Origin: Akkermansia sp. | GTDB taxonomy: Bacteria > Verrucomicrobiota > Verrucomicrobiia > Verrucomicrobiales > Akkermansiaceae | Length of the DNA: 7,459 nt | Assembly: GCA_017379255.1 (NCBI GenBank) | Contig: JAFNWZ010000075.1 | Coordinates: forward strand, 1 to 7,459 | Reading direction: 5' to 3' | In this document: in pieces, positions 1 through 6,789 of the stretch | Layout of the letters: each line of letters begins with the position of its first letter | How positions within the stretch are numbered: position 1 is the stretch's first letter | Notes under the pieces: generated by a model | What the model saw: only the letters and a program-made list of their open reading frames with translations | What the model was told of the DNA's origin: nothing | The model's database searches: none | Made by a program: the position numbers and the translations under genes

Positions 1-137
1 ATGTAGGCTATAAGGGAAGCGCCAGCCATAATGATGCTGGCAACCTGTGCAGCCGCTTCCTCGCTAACACCAAAGGCGATCATAAGAGGAACAGCGAAGC
101 CGACAACAGCAGCCCAAAACTTTCTGCTATATGCCAG
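1..137 (-). CDS. Partial small holin-like membrane protein; cut by window edge, start unclear
   Basis: The minus strand is open from 137 to the left edge, about 45 codons. The translation has the order SRKFWAAVVGFAVPLMIAFG, then a short SEEAAAQ turn, then a second hydrophobic stretch ending ASLIAYI. Two short hydrophobic helices joined by an acidic turn after an SRKFW start are the look of small phage-type holin-like proteins; this is an inference from pattern, not a search. The frame opens directly after a TAG (138-140) with no ATG, and only a CTG at 135-137 or the internal ATG could start it. A separate in-phase-looking leader beginning MIKNFLSR (ATG at 196-198, stop at 127-129) lies one frame away. 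The gene may therefore have lost its proper start by a small indel. Base composition here is visibly less GC-rich than in the genes to the right. Confidence 0.4.
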   Translation of the reverse strand, partial: MAYSRKFWAAVVGFAVPLMIAFGVSEEAAAQVASIIMAGASLIAY

Positions 138-199
138 CTATCAGGAATAATCTGTTTGCTCGTCTGCCAGAGATGCGGGAAAGAAAATTCTTAATCATA

Positions 200-1086
200 T
201 CAATTCACGGCAACCCGGTGTTCAAATGCTTCCACGCGGCCGCGGGCGGTGCAGCCGTGTGCCCACTGCAGCACCACGGCGGTATCCGGCATGGCGGCTG
301 CGGCGCGGGCAGAGAGCTCGCGGTGGCGCGGGCGTGCCAGGGTGGTCTGCGGCAGACTGGCCAGCAGGGTGCGGGCCTCATCGGTGCTCAGACGGAAAAT
401 CTCATCGGCCCGGGGCATGGCTTCCAATGCGTCTTCATCGGCATCCAGGCAGCGGATGCCCACACCATAGCGCGCGGCAAGATCAGTGAGTTCTTCTTCA
501 TTAGCTGCACCGGGCAGCAGCAGCAGCTCGCTTTCCTGCGCCCACTGGCCACATGCCAGTGCCCGGAAAAGGCCTGGCGGCAGCTTTCCTCATCATCCAC
601 AAAGCCCACACAGATAGCGCGGAACGAGAGCGTATCGCCCGGTTCTTCCATAATGTATGCGCCTTCGTCATCCCAGGCGCCCGCGGGCCACTGCACCGCC
701 ACCAAATCCGGGTGCCCCCAGCTTTCCTCGTCATCTACCGGGTAGACGAATACGCCCTGTCCGGCGGTGTCGTACAGCCGCACGGCCAGTGCCATGGCCT
801 TGTGCAGCATGGTTTCTCCCTCGGCATTGCCGCCGAATACATTCTGCAGGCTGGGGGAATCTCCCTCGCTGCGCAGGTAGTAGCCCTGGCCGTTTTCCAC
901 GCGCGCCAGACATGAATCCGGGTCAAGCGCAATGAATGAGAATTGCGAGCGCAGCGAGTGGTCGGAGTACGCATCACCCAGCACTGCACGCACGCGGGCA
1001 ATCAGTTCCTTGCCTTTGATGGCATCCTCTGCGCGCTCTGGCAGAAGTGTGGGCAGAATCTCGTTGAGCTTTTCTCTAAGTCCCAT
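200..1086 (-). pseudogene. COG2958-like winged-helix / restriction-nuclease-fold protein, frameshifted
   Basis: Two minus-strand frames carry one protein. Frame one starts at the ATG at 1086 and gives 172 sensible residues; frame two continues from about 568 to a stop at 200. Adding one A to the A4 run at 567-570 joins them as QAFFRALACGQWAQ and yields about 295 residues. Without it, frame one ends at 388 after a Cys/Trp/Met-rich nonsense tail. Residues 25-72 (KGKELIARVR, YSDHSLRSQFS, LARVENGQGYYLR) look like the N-terminal winged helix of COG2958-type proteins. Later come SWGHPDLVAVQW (122-133), SFRAICVGF (154-162), FFRALACGQWAQ, then ELLLLP and an EELTDLAARYGVGI helix-strand. This order matches the PD-(D/E)XK-like half of that family from memory. 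HPD is kept, but the expected E-x-K after SF is replaced. It starts 2 nt after the tsaD stop, so it is the last gene of the clp operon. Family function is not established. A sequencing error instead of a true mutation is possible. Confidence 0.72.
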
Positions 1087-1088
1087 GG

Positions 1089-2138
1089 TTATTTACGGAG
1101 CTGCATGCCTGCCAGTTTCAGGTTGGGGTCTACGGGGGTATCAAGGGGGGAGAAATCGCCGCTGCGGGCGCGAAGCATACCGGCAAAGGCAATCATGGCG
1201 GCGTTGTCGGTGGTCAGGCTGTTCGGCGGCAGGATGAGTTCGATGCGGCGGCGTTCGCACATTTCCTGAAGCTGCTGGCGCAGGCCGCGGTTGCAGGAGA
1301 CGCCGCCGGAAACTGCCAGCACCTTGTGGCGGCTCTTGCGCAGGGCTTTCATGGCTTTGTGCAGGAGCACATCGATGATGGCCTGCCGCACGCCGGCGCA
1401 GAGGTCGCACATGGTCTGTTCGTCCAGGTCATGCGGGTTGCCGCTCTCCACCAGCTTGGGCAGAGTGTAGAGCACGGCGGTCTTCAGGCCTGAGAATGAG
1501 AAGTCCAGGTGATCCTCATGCATCATCGGGCGGGGCAGGTTGAATCGCTCCGGGTCGCCCTTTTCGGCCAGCTTGTCAATCTCCGGGCCGCCGGGGTAGG
1601 GCAGGTCCAGCATCTTGGCCACTTTGTCGAAGGCTTCGCCTGCTGCATCATCGCGGGAGCGGCCCAGCAGGGTGTAGTTCCCCGGGCCTTTCACATCAAT
1701 AAGCAGGCTGTGTCCTCCGCTTACCACCAGCCCCAGATGCGGCACGAGCCCCGCCGGGTGGGTGATGAAGGGGGAGAGCATGTGCCCCTCCAGGTGGTTG
1801 ACGGCCACAAAGGGCTTTCTGGCGGCCAGCGCCAGGGCCTTGGCGGCGGTGTTGCCTACCAGCAGGGCTGCCACCAGACCAGGGCCGGCAGTGCTGGCAA
1901 AGACATCTACCTCGTGAATGCTGCGCCCGGCTTTTTCCAGGGCTTCCTGCAGCACGGCGGGCAGATTGGCGGAGTGATTGCGCGAGGCGAGCTCGGGAAT
2001 CACGCCGCCGTACATGCGGTGCAGGGGAATCTGCGTGGAGATGACCGAGCTGAGCAGCTGCGGCTGCCCGCTGCCCGTGTCCTCCATGAGGGCAACGGCG
2101 GTTTCATCACAGCTCGATTCGATTCCCAGTACCAGCAT
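1089..2138 (-). CDS. tsaD: TsaD, tRNA N6-threonylcarbamoyladenosine (t6A) transferase subunit
   Basis: TsaD transfers the threonylcarbamoyl group from TC-AMP to A37 of tRNAs that read ANN codons, working in the cytoplasm with TsaB and TsaE in bacteria. The 349-residue protein has the family's usual length and its motifs in order. ESSCDETAVAL lies at 7-17. The metal-binding NHLEGH gives His115 and His119. VSGGHS lies at 139-144, DDAAGEAFDKVAKMLDLPYP at 163-182, FSFSGLKT at 213-220 and AVSGGVSCN at 275-283. TTDNAA supplies the metal-ligand Asp311. All key residues are present, so it should be active. The ATG at 2138 sits 5 nt after the clpX stop, and the first residues (MLVLGIESSC) fit the family N-terminus exactly. 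No Shine-Dalgarno sequence precedes it, so translational coupling to clpX is likely. Placement behind clpX is not the usual arrangement. tsaB and tsaE are not in the window. Confidence 0.97.
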   Translation of the reverse strand: MLVLGIESSCDETAVALMEDTGSGQPQLLSSVISTQIPLHRMYGGVIPELASRNHSANLPAVLQEALEKAGRSIHEVDVFASTAGPGLVAALLVGNTAAKALALAARKPFVAVNHLEGHMLSPFITHPAGLVPHLGLVVSGGHSLLIDVKGPGNYTLLGRSRDDAAGEAFDKVAKMLDLPYPGGPEIDKLAEKGDPERFNLPRPMMHEDHLDFSFSGLKTAVLYTLPKLVESGNPHDLDEQTMCDLCAGVRQAIIDVLLHKAMKALRKSRHKVLAVSGGVSCNRGLRQQLQEMCERRRIELILPPNSLTTDNAAMIAFAGMLRARSGDFSPLDTPVDPNLKLAGMQLRK

Positions 2139-2143
2139 GAGGA

Positions 2144-3469
2144 TTACTTGCTTGCCTTGCGGCGTTTGATTTTCGGTTCGGCCTTGCCCAGCACCACGTC
2201 TTCGGTGATGGTCACGGTGTCGATGCTCTTGTCGCTGGGCACTTTGTACATGACATCCAGCATCAGGTTCTCGAAAATACCGCGCAGGGCACGGGCTCCC
2301 GTGCCGCGCTCAATGGCCTGCTTCGCCATGGCGCGCAGGGCGTCTTCCTCCACCTTGAGCTTGGCTTTATTCATGGCCATGAGCTTGGTGTACTGCTTCA
2401 CCAGCGCATTCTTCGGCTCGGTGAGCAGGTGCATGAGCTGGTCTTCCGTGAGGGTGGTCAGCGGGGTGAAGATGGGCAGACGTCCCATGAGTTCGGGAAT
2501 CATACCGAACATGAAGAAGTCCTCCGGCATGGCCTTGGAAAGGATTTCCTCCTCGGTGTATTCCTTTGCATCGCGGTCTTCCTCCACGGCTGCAAAGCCC
2601 ATGGCTGAGGAACCCAGACGCTTGCGGATGATGCCTTCCAGCCCCACGAATGCACCGCCGCAGATGAAGAGGATGTTCTCCGTGTTCACGCGGATGTACT
2701 GTTCATTCGGGTGCTTGCGGCCACCCTTGGGCGGGATGTTGCATTCCGTGCCTTCCACAATCTTCAGCAGCGCCTGCTGCACGCCTTCGCCGGAAACATC
2801 GCGGGTGATGCTCACATTCTGCGTCTTGCGGCCGATTTTGTCGATTTCGTCCACGTAGATGATGCCGCGTTCGGCCTTGGCCACATTCATATCTGCCGCC
2901 TGCAGCAGGCGCAGCACGATGTTTTCCACATCCTCGCCCACATAGCCGGCCTCCGTCAGCGTGGTGGCGTCCACAATGCAGAAGGGAACATCCAGAATCT
3001 TAGCCAGGGTCTTGGCCAGCAGGGTCTTACCGCTGCCGGTGGAACCCGCCATGAGGATGTTGCTCTTCTCGATTTCCACACCATCATCCGTCTTGGGCTG
3101 GCGCAGGCGCAGGTAGTGGTTGTACACCGCCACGCAGAGGGTGCGCTTGGCGCGTTCCTGCCCGATGACATAGGCATCGAGCATCTTGTGCATCTGCTCG
3201 GGGGTGGGCAGTTCATCCTGGTTCTTGGTCTGCACCTCCAGCACTGGGGAATCATCCTCCTTGTCCTGGGGAACAATCTCCGGGTGCGTTCCCTTGATGA
3301 GGGAAAGAATGCGGTCTGCGGCTACCTCACCCATCTCGGAGCGGAACATGTGGTAGGTCATGCCTTCCACGCATTGGAAGCAGATGTGGGTGCCGTCCAG
3401 CGAGAGCATGGGGCGGCCGTCACTCTCTGCACCTCCGCAGATGGAACAAATCTTTTTCTGTTTAGCCAT
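2144..3469 (-). CDS. clpX: ClpX, ATP-dependent unfoldase of the ClpXP protease
   Basis: ClpX is a hexameric cytoplasmic AAA+ unfoldase that recognises tagged substrates and threads them into ClpP. The 441-residue protein is full length. It begins with a four-cysteine zinc-binding domain (Cys8, Cys11, Cys30, Cys33). A linker leads to the AAA+ module with Walker A GSTGSGKT (142-149), pore loop GYVGED (175-180), Walker B IIYVDEID (203-210), the RKH pore loop (251-253), PELMGR (325-330) and the sensor-2 GAR (391-393). The ClpP-docking loop reads MGF (290-292) where IGF or LGF is more common; this is a conservative change. The C-terminus is Lys/Arg-rich (KIKRRKASK). The start at 3469 is fixed by the [13 protein letters not shown] zinc-finger N-terminus. 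It lies 15 nt downstream of clpP in the same direction and is surely co-transcribed with it. Confidence 0.98.
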   Translation of the reverse strand: MAKQKKICSICGGAESDGRPMLSLDGTHICFQCVEGMTYHMFRSEMGEVAADRILSLIKGTHPEIVPQDKEDDSPVLEVQTKNQDELPTPEQMHKMLDAYVIGQERAKRTLCVAVYNHYLRLRQPKTDDGVEIEKSNILMAGSTGSGKTLLAKTLAKILDVPFCIVDATTLTEAGYVGEDVENIVLRLLQAADMNVAKAERGIIYVDEIDKIGRKTQNVSITRDVSGEGVQQALLKIVEGTECNIPPKGGRKHPNEQYIRVNTENILFICGGAFVGLEGIIRKRLGSSAMGFAAVEEDRDAKEYTEEEILSKAMPEDFFMFGMIPELMGRLPIFTPLTTLTEDQLMHLLTEPKNALVKQYTKLMAMNKAKLKVEEDALRAMAKQAIERGTGARALRGIFENLMLDVMYKVPSDKSIDTVTITEDVVLGKAEPKIKRRKASK

Positions 3470-3484
3470 GAAGAGCAGGGGAAT

Positions 3485-4099
3485 TTAGTTCTTCTTCTGC
3501 ACCGGTGTGTGCTCCAGGATGCGGTCCACCAGGCCGTAGGCAAGTGATTCTTCTGCGGTCATGTAGTTATCGCGGTCCTGGTCCTGCTTCACCGTGTCGA
3601 AATCCTTGCCGGTGTGCTGGGAGAGGATGCCCGTGAGGCGCTTGTCCAGGCTGAACATGAACTTGATGGTGCGCTCCACATCTGCCGCTGTGCCCTGGGC
3701 GCCACCTCGCACCTGGTGAATCATCACATGGGAGTTCGGCAGGCAGAAGCGCTTGCCCTTGGTGCCGGCTGCCAGCAGCACAGAGGCCATGCTGGCGGCT
3801 ATGCCGATGCAGTAGGTGTTGATATCGCAGGAAACGAACTGCATGGTGTCGTAAATGGCCAGGCCAGCTGTTACAGAACCACCAGGGGAGTTGATGTAGA
3901 TGTGTATATCCTTCTTGGGATCGGTCATCTGCAGGAAGAGCAGCTGCGCAATCACAGAATTGGCCACTGTGTCATCGATTTCCGTGCCGATGAAGATGAC
4001 GCGGTCAAGCAGCAGACGGGAGTAGATGTCATAAGCTCGTTCGCCCTGGCTGGTTTTTTCGATAACGGTGGGTATGTAGTAGTTTTTCGGGGTATCCAT
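3485..4099 (-). CDS. clpP: ClpP, serine peptidase subunit of the Clp protease
   Basis: ClpP forms a double heptameric barrel that degrades polypeptides delivered by ClpX or another Clp ATPase. The 204-residue protein is of normal length. The catalytic triad is intact: Ser103 in [10 protein letters not shown], His128 in MIHQVRGG and Asp177 in DRDNYM. Their spacing (25 and 74 residues) equals that of E. coli ClpP. The oxyanion/strand segment [12 protein letters not shown] (68-79) and the handle region following [12 protein letters not shown] are also present. The stretch [24 protein letters not shown] (7-30) is the usual N-terminus, in which an axial loop and possibly a short propeptide would lie. 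It is the first gene of the operon; trigger factor, the common upstream neighbour, is absent. A divergent gene starts 139 nt away, so the promoter must lie in that gap. Confidence 0.98.
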   Translation of the reverse strand: MDTPKNYYIPTVIEKTSQGERAYDIYSRLLLDRVIFIGTEIDDTVANSVIAQLLFLQMTDPKKDIHIYINSPGGSVTAGLAIYDTMQFVSCDINTYCIGIAASMASVLLAAGTKGKRFCLPNSHVMIHQVRGGAQGTAADVERTIKFMFSLDKRLTGILSQHTGKDFDTVKQDQDRDNYMTAEESLAYGLVDRILEHTPVQKKN

Positions 4100-4114
4100 A
4101 ACGTGTTGCCGTAG

Positions 4115-4123
4115 ACTCTAGCA
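4115..4123 (-). promoter_or_regulatory. Candidate extended -10 of the clpP operon promoter
   Basis: Read on the minus strand, this is TGC followed by TAGAGT, an extended -10-like element (4 of 6 matches to TATAAT, with the upstream TG one base away). The hexamer ends 15 nt before the clpP ATG, which would give a 5' leader of about 9 nt. The matching -35 position (4138-4143) reads TTCCCC, which is poor, so the call leans on the extended -10 alone. No CIRCE-type heat-shock operator was found in the gap. Confidence 0.3.
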
Positions 4124-4204
4124 CATCGTGCACATGCGGGGAAGCGCTAAGTGGGGCATCATGCCGCGTATGCCACAGTTTCGGCGTACGAACAGGGTTT
4201 TTCC

Positions 4205-4232
4205 TTGCCAAGACAAGGTGGTGTGGTAGACT
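4205..4232 (+). promoter_or_regulatory. Sigma-70-type promoter for the exported-protein gene, giving a leaderless mRNA
   Basis: TTGCCA (4205-4210, 5 of 6 to TTGACA) and TAGACT (4227-4232, 4 of 6 to TATAAT) are separated by 16 bp. Transcription would begin about 6-7 nt after the -10, that is at or within one base of the ATG at 4239. The mRNA would then have no 5' leader, which agrees with the absence of a real Shine-Dalgarno sequence; only a short GGGG precedes the ATG. Inferred from sequence only. Confidence 0.45.
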
Positions 4233-4238
4233 TGGGGC

Positions 4239-5369
4239 ATGAGAAAACTGCCGCAGTTGTTCCTGATGCTCACCCTGGCTCCGCTGGCCTGGGCGCAGGA
4301 AGATGCTGCCGGCCGTTTTTACGATGACCGACTGGCGGAGTTCCAGGCGTATCTGGATTCCCGGATCCGCATGGCGCGCAGCGAGGCTGAACGCCGCGCC
4401 ATTGCTTCGGAACGCGCTGCCTGCAAGCGCCGCATTGAGGCGGCGCGCATGGGCTATACCGGACTTTCGCCCGAGGAACAGGCGTTCTGGGATTCTCTGC
4501 GGACTGAGCTGGATGCGGTGCTGAATCTCTGGCAGCATTCGGCTGAAGCAGAGGAAGGAGAAAAAACAGTCATACGCCAGGCTGCTTATGCGGCATTACA
4601 GGCGGCGCAGCGTGCGTACGAGGCTCAGATGCGCTTTGGTATGGCTCAGTTAGGCATGGCAGCCTGCCTGCTGGATGCGGAGACGGTGAATGAAAGTGCC
4701 TCTCATTTCCGGGCGGAGCTGCAGCGCGAGTACCGGCAGGATTTCCAGGCGGTGATTTATGCTGTGCCATGGGGGCTGGAGCTGGTGCCGGAAGATGAGG
4801 ACAATAAGGGACTTCCCACGCATGAGGCGGGAGATGCCGAGGAGGGGACGGTCGACCTTGATGCTCCCGATGAGGACGCTGCGCTGGATGCGCCGGCAAC
4901 TCCCTTAATGGTACAGGAACTGGCCCACGAGCTCTCGCATACCGAAGCAGCCCGTGCGGAGTCTGCCGGGCGGGCGTCGGCTCTGTGGCTGGGGTATCTG
5001 AGGCTCTGCGCCCAGCAGGTGGAGCTTTGTTTCGGCTCTGAACGCGGTGCTGCGCTGGTGGCGGGGGTACCGCTGCCCGGTGCGGTGGAGATGAGCTATT
5101 TCCAGGCGGTGCAGGAACGCTCCAAACGCTTGTTCCTGGAGGCCGAACAGGCATGGGAGGCTTATGTGGCGGCGGTTGAGGCTGCGCATGACCCCGGCTG
5201 GCAGGCATCAGAGGGGGCTATGGCCCACACCCCAGTTTCTGCAGAGGCCAGGCAGATGCGGTTCCCGCTCTATGCCACGCATGAGCAGTATCTGGCCTTT
5301 GTTCTCTCGCCCCATCTGCAATACGCAGAGCCGGAGCCGATGCCGGATACTACCATGGCGGATGAATAA
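4239..5369 (+). CDS. Exported, helix-rich protein of unknown function
   Basis: I do not recognise this 376-residue protein. It opens with a clear Sec signal peptide: MRKLP, a hydrophobic core LFLMLTLAPLAWA, and a likely cleavage after Ala19 (AWA-Q). The mature part is Ala/Glu/Arg-rich and predicted mostly alpha-helical. An acidic low-complexity linker spans about 180-222, with runs of Asp and Glu. It separates an N-terminal helical region (25-175) from a C-terminal one (225-360). Four cysteines (62, 143, 257, 264) could form disulfides in the periplasm. Two short segments, ALQAAQRAYEAQ (119-130) and FLEAEQAWEAYVAAV (299-313), resemble the AQ-aromatic helix of LprI/DUF1311 lysozyme-inhibitor-like domains, but the match is too weak to assign function. 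The frame is supported by the signal peptide and the even amino-acid use. It is the only plus-strand gene here, divergent from clpP and convergent with citrate synthase, so it is probably transcribed alone. Confidence 0.85.
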   Translation: MRKLPQLFLMLTLAPLAWAQEDAAGRFYDDRLAEFQAYLDSRIRMARSEAERRAIASERAACKRRIEAARMGYTGLSPEEQAFWDSLRTELDAVLNLWQHSAEAEEGEKTVIRQAAYAALQAAQRAYEAQMRFGMAQLGMAACLLDAETVNESASHFRAELQREYRQDFQAVIYAVPWGLELVPEDEDNKGLPTHEAGDAEEGTVDLDAPDEDAALDAPATPLMVQELAHELSHTEAARAESAGRASALWLGYLRLCAQQVELCFGSERGAALVAGVPLPGAVEMSYFQAVQERSKRLFLEAEQAWEAYVAAVEAAHDPGWQASEGAMAHTPVSAEARQMRFPLYATHEQYLAFVLSPHLQYAEPEPMPDTTMADE

Positions 5370-5383
5370 GTACGAGGTACGAG
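5370..5383 (+). repeat. Two tandem copies of GTACGAG
   Basis: The 7-mer GTACGAG occurs twice in a row directly after the stop codon of the exported-protein gene. The second copy forms part of the left end of the inverted-repeat element described for 5375-5520. Confidence 0.6.
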
Positions 5384-5520
5384 GTGTTATTCTTCCTGCG
5401 CTGTGCGCGCAGTAGACTGGAATTGAAATGCAGGGCTTACGATCCGGCTGCCGCCAGGGCAGTATGCGTTGCTCCATCTCACTTCGCAGGCGCGCCTGCC
5501 TGTCCCCATACTTCGTACCT
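5375..5520. repeat. 146-nt intergenic element bounded by imperfect 11-bp inverted repeats
   Basis: The left end AGGTACGAGGT (5375-5385) and right end ACTTCGTACCT (5510-5520) are inverted copies matching at 10 of 11 positions. Inside lie a 6-bp stem CTGCGC/GCGCAG (5396-5412) and a perfect 14-bp palindrome GCAGGCGCGCCTGC (5486-5499). It fills the gap between two convergent genes and stops 1 nt short of the terminator hairpin. A REP-like or MITE-like dispersed element would look like this; whether it recurs in the genome cannot be seen here. No transposase is present. Confidence 0.4.
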
Positions 5521-5521
5521 G

Positions 5522-5553
5522 AAAATCCCCGGTTCGTATGAACCGGGGATTTT
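5522..5553. terminator. Rho-independent terminator between convergent genes
   Basis: AAAATCCCCGGTTC (5522-5535) pairs perfectly over 14 bp with GAACCGGGGATTTT (5540-5553) around a 4-nt loop. The A/T ends give a U-tract on both strands, so it can stop transcription in both directions. It begins 5 nt beyond the citrate synthase stop (minus strand) and would also catch read-through from the plus-strand gene 150 nt upstream. Confidence 0.9.
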
Positions 5554-5558
5554 GAAAA

Positions 5559-6707
5559 TCAGCGCATGTCGAGCATGGGCACCAGCAGAGGGTCGTCCGG
5601 GCCTTTGTAGGCTGCCAGCGGGCGGTACAGGGTGTTGTCCTCCAGCTGCTCCAGAATCTGGGCCACCCAGCCGGCACAGCGGGCAATGGCAAAGAGCGTG
5701 GTGAACATGCGGGTCGGGATGCCCAGACTGTAGTACACCGTGGCAGAGTAGAAGTCCACGTTGGCATTCAGATTCTTGCGGGCGCGCATAATCTTGGCAA
5801 TGCGGTCGCTCATGCGGATCCACTTCGGCTCACCGATGGTCTGGGTGAGGCGGATGGCGATGCGGCGCAGAAGCGGTGCGCGGGGGTCGAGCGTCTTGTA
5901 CACGCGGTGACCGATGCCGAAAATCTTTTCCTTGTTGGCCAGCTTGCGGTTGATGTATTCTTCCACATTCTCTTCCTCGCCGATTTCCTTGAGCATCTCG
6001 ATGACCGCCTCATTGGCACCACCGTGCAGCGGGCCTTTCAGGGAACCGATGGCGGAGGTGATGGCGGAGTACATATCGGACAGCGTGGAGGCCGTCACGC
6101 GGGCAGAGAAGGTGGAGGCATTCATGCCGTGGTCCGCGTGCAGAATGTAGGCCACATCCAGGATGTGGGCCTCTGCTGGGTCGGGCTCAGTGCCTTTCAG
6201 CAGCCAGAGGAAGTGCTCAGCCTCGCCCAGATCAGTGCGGATGGGGGGCAGGTCAAGCCCCTGGCAGATGCGGTAGTAGTACGCGGCCATGACCGGCAGT
6301 TTGGCAATGAGGGAAAGACCGATTTCCTTCATCTGGCTGGGGTCCTTGGTGCGGTCGTCATACATGCCCAGCATGGAGACAGCCGTGCGCAGCGCGCTCA
6401 TGGGGCGGGCTGTCTTGGTGGCTGTCTTGAAGAAATCGAGAATCGGCTGCGGCAGTTCGCGGTCGTTGCGCAGACGTTGTTCCAGCCCGGCAAGCTCCTC
6501 GCGGTTGGGCAGCCGCTTATTCAGGAGCAGGTAGATGATTTCCGTGAAGCTGCAGAGGTCTACCAGGTCTTCAATCTCGTATCCGCAGTAAAGCAGGTGT
6601 CCCTGCTCGCCGCGTACATCGCTCAGACCGGTCTCAGTGGCGATAACGCCTTTGAGCCCCTTGGCATAAATGACATCTTTCTTGGGCTGTTGTTCGTTTT
6701 CGTTCAT
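5559..6707 (-). CDS. gltA: Citrate synthase (compact, about 380-residue type)
   Basis: The enzyme condenses acetyl-CoA with oxaloacetate to citrate, the entry step of the TCA cycle, in the cytoplasm. The 382-residue protein carries the full active site. HADHGMNASTFSAR (190-203) is present. GPLHGGANE supplies His228, GIGHRVYKTLDPRA supplies His267, and VDFYS supplies the catalytic Asp318. The start MNENEQQPKKD leads directly into the GLKGVIATETGLSDV strand region. It lacks the longer N-terminal domain of the NADH-inhibited E. coli type and so belongs with the shorter citrate synthases. Some of these also act as 2-methylcitrate synthases, but no prp genes are nearby, so citrate synthase is preferred. 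The ATG at 6707 has no Shine-Dalgarno sequence. The gene follows a YggL-family gene by 82 nt on the same strand, with a hairpin between them, and ends at a strong terminator. Confidence 0.96.
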   Translation of the reverse strand: MNENEQQPKKDVIYAKGLKGVIATETGLSDVRGEQGHLLYCGYEIEDLVDLCSFTEIIYLLLNKRLPNREELAGLEQRLRNDRELPQPILDFFKTATKTARPMSALRTAVSMLGMYDDRTKDPSQMKEIGLSLIAKLPVMAAYYYRICQGLDLPPIRTDLGEAEHFLWLLKGTEPDPAEAHILDVAYILHADHGMNASTFSARVTASTLSDMYSAITSAIGSLKGPLHGGANEAVIEMLKEIGEEENVEEYINRKLANKEKIFGIGHRVYKTLDPRAPLLRRIAIRLTQTIGEPKWIRMSDRIAKIMRARKNLNANVDFYSATVYYSLGIPTRMFTTLFAIARCAGWVAQILEQLEDNTLYRPLAAYKGPDDPLLVPMLDMR

Positions 6708-6719
6708 GCTGAAAGTTGG

Positions 6720-6754
6720 AAAAATGAGAGGGGCAGGCTACTAGGCCGCCTGCC
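6720..6754 (-). terminator. Hairpin with U-run in the yggL-gltA gap (terminator or attenuator)
   Basis: On the minus strand GGCAGGC (6754-6748) pairs with GCCTGCC (6738-6732) across a 9-nt loop. Seven bases later comes TTTTT (6724-6720). The stem is GC-rich, but the U-run is not adjacent, so termination may be partial. It sits between the YggL-family stop and the citrate synthase start, where it could lower read-through into gltA. I could not find a convincing separate gltA promoter. Confidence 0.45.
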
Positions 6755-6789
6755 GTGGCACTGGGGAATTTTTACCGGGGTGCAGGAAA

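Noticed and set aside
515..526. Four tandem CAG triplets, possible phase-variation repeat
   Set aside because: A trinucleotide repeat cannot cause the frameshift, and it simply encodes four leucines in the correct frame.
131..745. Plus-strand open frame (204 codons) at the left end
   Set aside because: It is antisense to the split COG2958-like gene, whose two minus frames show the family motifs.
1509..2858. Long plus-strand open frame (449 codons) across tsaD and clpX
   Set aside because: It lies antisense to two genes with complete family motifs and shows no recognisable domain. Such mirror frames are common in GC-rich DNA.
2711..3547. Plus-strand open frame (278 codons) over clpX
   Set aside because: It is an antisense shadow, and its His/Gly/Leu-rich translation follows from the clpX codons.
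4100..4238. CIRCE-type heat-shock operator upstream of clpP
   Set aside because: TTAGCGC and GCTAGAGT fragments are present, but spacing and sequence do not form the TTAGCACTC-N9-GAGTGCTAA repeat.
4570..5208. Minus-strand open frame (212 codons) inside the exported-protein gene
   Set aside because: The translation is Pro/Arg/His-rich low complexity, while the plus frame has a signal peptide and balanced composition.
5428..5541. Small plus-strand frame of 37 codons in the intergenic element
   Set aside because: It is Arg/Cys-rich, ends inside the terminator stem and has no ribosome binding site.
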